A DNA stretch of 7,925 nt from Actinomycetes bacterium (GTDB taxonomy: Bacteria; Actinomycetota; Acidimicrobiia; Acidimicrobiales; Acidimicrobiaceae): assembly GCA_021790495.1 (NCBI GenBank), contig JAJYGZ010000363.1, positions 1 to 7,925 on the forward strand, given 5' to 3'. Below, piece by piece: positions 5,613 through 7,925 of this stretch; the stretch's first letter is position 1, and every line of letters begins with the position of its first letter. The position numbers and the translations under genes are program-made. Below the pieces are notes generated by a model. That model made no database searches. It was not told the origin of the DNA and was given only the letters and a program-made list of their open reading frames with translations.

Positions 5613-5632
5613 GCCCGCACACAAGCGCGGGC
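5613..5632 (-). other. GC-rich hairpin between icd and mdh
   Basis: The inverted repeat GCCCGC (5613-5618) / GCGGGC (5627-5632) with an 8-nt loop lies directly after the icd stop codon. No T-run follows, so a strong intrinsic terminator is unlikely. A role as an mRNA 3'-end stabiliser or partial attenuator that sets the icd:mdh ratio is plausible but inferred. Confidence 0.5.
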
Positions 5633-5633
5633 G

Positions 5634-6830
5634 CTAAATTCGATCTACGATTGCTGCAGCGAACTCCGAGCACTTGACCTCGGTAGCGTCACTCATCAGC
5701 CGGGCAAAGTCGTAGGTGACTATCTTGTCGACGATGGTCTTCTCCAGGGCCCGAACGATGTCCTCGGCAGCGCTATGCCAGCCAAGATGCTCAAACATCA
5801 TCACACCCGACAGAATTACCGATCCCGGATTTACCTTATCCTGACCAGCGTATTTGGGTGCGGTACCGTGAGTGGCTTCGAAGATCCCATGTCCGGTCAC
5901 GTAATTGATGTTGCCCCCAGGGGCGATTCCGATTCCGCCGACTTGGGCTGCAAGAGCATCGGAGAGATAGTCGCCATTCAAGTTCATCGTCGCGATAACG
6001 TCGAACTCGTCGGGCCGGGTGAGAACCTGTTGGAGTGTTATATCGGCGATTGCGTCCTTTACGAGAAGGCGATCTCCGGGCTTCCCGCCGCAATCGTCCC
6101 ACGCGACAGCTCTGTCCGCGAACTCATCTCGCACCACCTCGTAACCCCAATTCATGAATGCACCCTCGGTGTATTTCATAATGTTTCCCTTATGGACCAG
6201 GGTGACGCCGCGGCGGTCATTCTTTAAGGCGTATTCAATGGCGGCGCGGACAAGCCGCTTCGATCCGCTTTCCGAAATCGGCTTAACGCCAATGCCAGAG
6301 TCGCTACGGATATTCCAGCCAAACTCGTCACGAAGAAACTCGAGCAGCTTCTTAGCGCTGGCACTGCCCTCTTCGAACTCGTAACCCGCGTAGACATCCT
6401 CGGTATTTTCGCGGAAGATCACCATGTCGACCTTCCCGGGGTGAAGCACCGGGGAAGGGACACCTTGGAACCACCGCACCGGCCGCAGGCAGACATAGAG
6501 ATCCAAAATCTGCCGTAGCGCAACGTTCAGTGATCGAAATCCGCCGCCGATGGGCGTCGTCAATGGACCCTTGATTCCTATTAAGTATTCTCTGAAATCG
6601 GATATCGTCTCCTCAGGCAGCCAATTCCCAGTCTCATTAAAGGCTTTTTCGCCTGCAAGAACTTCTTTCCAGGCGATGTTCTTGCCGTGCTTTCGAGCCG
6701 CCGCATCCAAGACCAGCTTCGCAGCGGGCCAGATATCGACGCCGGTGCCATCACCTTCGATAAAGGGGATAATCGGCTCGTCGGGAACGTGGAGAACTCC
6801 GTCCGAGGTCATAGTTATTTTTTCTGCCAT
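5634..6830 (-). CDS. icd: Isocitrate dehydrogenase, NADP-type, E. coli-like dimeric family
   Basis: This enzyme oxidatively decarboxylates isocitrate to 2-oxoglutarate. From the ATG at 6830 it has 398 aa and aligns by eye along its whole length with E. coli Icd. Substrate residues are visible: S100 and N102 ([10 protein letters not shown]), R106, R116, R140 and Y147. Metal and catalytic residues are K214, D263, D287 and D291. The coenzyme loop HGTAPKYAG (K326, Y327) plus Y373 and R377 (VTYDFARLM) match the NADP-specificity set of E. coli (K344, Y345, Y391, R395). S100 corresponds to the E. coli phospho-serine S113; no AceK kinase gene is in the window. An in-frame extension to 6902 overlaps metF and lacks homology. 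The start at 6830 has no SD, but a TATTAT box stands 8 nt upstream, suggesting a leaderless mRNA. Confidence 0.96.
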   Translation of the reverse strand: MAEKITMTSDGVLHVPDEPIIPFIEGDGTGVDIWPAAKLVLDAAARKHGKNIAWKEVLAGEKAFNETGNWLPEETISDFREYLIGIKGPLTTPIGGGFRSLNVALRQILDLYVCLRPVRWFQGVPSPVLHPGKVDMVIFRENTEDVYAGYEFEEGSASAKKLLEFLRDEFGWNIRSDSGIGVKPISESGSKRLVRAAIEYALKNDRRGVTLVHKGNIMKYTEGAFMNWGYEVVRDEFADRAVAWDDCGGKPGDRLLVKDAIADITLQQVLTRPDEFDVIATMNLNGDYLSDALAAQVGGIGIAPGGNINYVTGHGIFEATHGTAPKYAGQDKVNPGSVILSGVMMFEHLGWHSAAEDIVRALEKTIVDKIVTYDFARLMSDATEVKCSEFAAAIVDRI

Positions 6831-6838
6831 AATGGCCG

Positions 6839-6844
6839 ATAATA
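6839..6844 (-). promoter_or_regulatory. Candidate -10 box giving a leaderless icd transcript
   Basis: TATTAT on the - strand (5 of 6 matches to TATAAT) ends 8 nt before the icd ATG, so transcription would start at or next to the A of the ATG. The metF-icd gap has no SD-like sequence. Leaderless mRNAs are common in actinobacteria. The -35 region is weak (TTTAGT with a 19-bp spacer is the best seen). Confidence 0.5.
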
Positions 6845-6877
6845 GTTGCAATAAGCGGGCAGTACTAAACCGAGATC

Positions 6878-7765
6878 TCAGGTGCTCGCCACTCCGGTCC
6901 ATGAATTCCCATATAGAGCCTCATATATTGCGATCGTCGTTTTGGCCTGGTTCATTGTGTAGACGTGAATCCCCACTGCTCCTGCCTCAAGGACTTGGGA
7001 TGCGAGTTCGATGGCTATCTGGGTCCCCTCAGCGATGAACCCGGCGGGATCACCCTCGTATCTCGAGAGTCTTGCCACGGTACCGTCCGGAATTGTCGTC
7101 CCAGACAATTCGGCCATGCGACGCAGAGTTGAAAGGCTCGTCGGCGCCATAATTCCCGGTATAAGAGGTTTGGCGACTCCTCGTTTGTCCAATGCGTCGC
7201 GAAGCCGAAAAAACTGGTCTGCGGTATAAAAAAATTGCGAAATTGCGAAATCTGCAACTTCCAGCTTGGCGGCGAGGAAATCCATGTCGGTCTCGAAGCT
7301 GGTCGCTTCGGGATGCCCTTCGGGATGCGCCGCAACTCCAACGCACATGCCATAGGATCCAGAGGCGAGCCGCGCCAGGTCTATCGCGTATTTGAGATCG
7401 CCAGCCGCGAGTTCGGCCGCAGAGTCAAGGGGCGGATCACCGCGCAGCGCCAAGACGTTCTCAATTCCCTCTGCCGCGTATCGAGCCAAAATATGTTCGA
7501 GGTCGGCCCTGGAGTGAGCCGCAGTCACCAGGTGGGCAACCGGTACCAGGCCGAAATTTCGATGAAGGTGCACAACCAGTTCGTGGGTGAACTCTCGCGT
7601 CGATCCACCGGCGCCATAGGTGATCGACGCAAAGTCCAGCGCATAGTGCGAAAGTTCATCTAGGGCGCCCTTCAACCTCTCTTCGCTCGCCGCCGAACGG
7701 GGCGGCCAGAGCTCTACCGAAAAGAGTGGCCGCCGCCGATTGGCTATAAGCTCGTCAACTCGCAC
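6878..7765 (-). CDS. metF: Methylenetetrahydrofolate reductase
   Basis: MetF reduces 5,10-methylene-THF to 5-methyl-THF with a flavin cofactor and supplies the methyl group for methionine synthesis. From the GTG at 7765 it has 295 aa, the bacterial norm, and lacks the eukaryotic regulatory domain. Visible motifs: FSVELWPPR with the catalytic Glu E18; [12 protein letters not shown] with T49; VLALRGDPP with D110, next to the flavin; [23 protein letters not shown] with Q177; and the end motif [13 protein letters not shown]. An upstream GTG at 7795 adds ten residues and makes E28, T59 and D120 match E. coli numbering. It has no SD and overlaps folD by 41 nt; the GTG at 7765 has GGAG about 11 nt upstream and overlaps folD by only 11 nt. 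Either start is possible. Confidence 0.94.
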   Translation of the reverse strand: MRVDELIANRRRPLFSVELWPPRSAASEERLKGALDELSHYALDFASITYGAGGSTREFTHELVVHLHRNFGLVPVAHLVTAAHSRADLEHILARYAAEGIENVLALRGDPPLDSAAELAAGDLKYAIDLARLASGSYGMCVGVAAHPEGHPEATSFETDMDFLAAKLEVADFAISQFFYTADQFFRLRDALDKRGVAKPLIPGIMAPTSLSTLRRMAELSGTTIPDGTVARLSRYEGDPAGFIAEGTQIAIELASQVLEAGAVGIHVYTMNQAKTTIAIYEALYGNSWTGVAST

Positions 7766-7925
7766 GTTCTTGCCCGCTCCGGAGCTCCGCGGCACGAACC
7801 GTATTGACCAAAAGCATCGCCCTTGTCATAGGCCCAACGCCGCCGATCGTGGGAGTGATCGCACTCGCTATCTCAGCAACAGACGCATCCACGTCCGAGG
7901 CGAGCTTGCCGTTGACAAATGGCGT
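7755..7925 (-). CDS. folD: FolD, methylene-THF dehydrogenase/cyclohydrolase, C-terminal end (partial)
   Basis: FolD is a bifunctional enzyme that converts 5,10-methylene-THF to 10-formyl-THF. Only the last 56 codons are in the window; the gene starts beyond the right edge. The frame reads NGKLASDVD, then [25 protein letters not shown], which is the C-terminal FolD signature followed by the usual final helix and a short tail. The signature differs from the common form TPVPGGVGPMT(I/V): the Pro before GGVGP is Ile and the residue after PMT is Arg. The stop codon at 7755 overlaps the preferred metF start by 11 nt, so the two folate enzymes are translationally coupled. FolD shares its substrate, methylene-THF, with MetF, which explains the pairing. 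Confidence 0.9.
   Translation of the reverse strand, partial: TPFVNGKLASDVDASVAEIASAITPTIGGVGPMTRAMLLVNTVRAAELRSGQERAS

Noticed and set aside
4971..6227. Long + strand open frame (418 codons) antisense to icd and mdh
   Set aside because: It lies opposite two enzymes with full sets of catalytic residues, spans their intergenic gap, and shows no recognisable domain. It is explained as a shadow frame created by the codon bias of the true genes.

Overview
The window is a stretch of bacterial chromosome of moderately high GC, almost fully packed with housekeeping genes. It most likely comes from an actinomycete-type organism (Actinomycetota). The supporting signs are a DUF2510 domain, which is largely confined to that phylum, a malate dehydrogenase of 329 residues with actinobacterial-style motifs, an SdhB resembling actinobacterial SdhB, and frequent GTG/TTG starts with overlapping genes. 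The lineage below phylum cannot be settled from this sequence.

Layout. On the + strand, positions 1-2143 hold the end of a succinate dehydrogenase operon: the sdhA 3' end, sdhB, a small SCP2-like protein and a DUF2510 single-pass membrane protein. All are head-to-tail with 4-nt gaps or overlaps. A separate 69-codon orphan (2207-2416) follows with its own candidate promoter and a good Shine-Dalgarno. The + and - strand genes converge at 2417-2587. On the - strand, read from the right edge, come folD (3' end only), metF, icd, mdh, then a 234-bp gap with dyads and direct repeats, then kynU and arfB. No stretch longer than 300 bp lacks a gene. The largest gaps are 4326-4559 and 2417-2587.

Function. 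SdhAB, isocitrate dehydrogenase and malate dehydrogenase are TCA-cycle enzymes, and FolD and MetF are folate one-carbon enzymes. folD-metF-icd-mdh therefore looks like a mixed central-metabolism and C1 cluster. icd probably also has its own leaderless promoter. KynU makes anthranilate (or 3-hydroxyanthranilate) plus alanine. ArfB rescues stalled ribosomes.

Nothing here is a clear new defence or mobile system. The features most worth a second look are: a perfect 10+1+10 bp palindrome inside the orphan ORF; a canonical tRNA T-arm and acceptor-like element between kynU and arfB that does not belong to a normal tRNA; the apparent leaderless start of icd; alternating ACTTG/CAAGT half-sites and a helically phased GGCTAAT repeat in the kynU upstream region; and two uncharacterised genes appended to the sdh operon.
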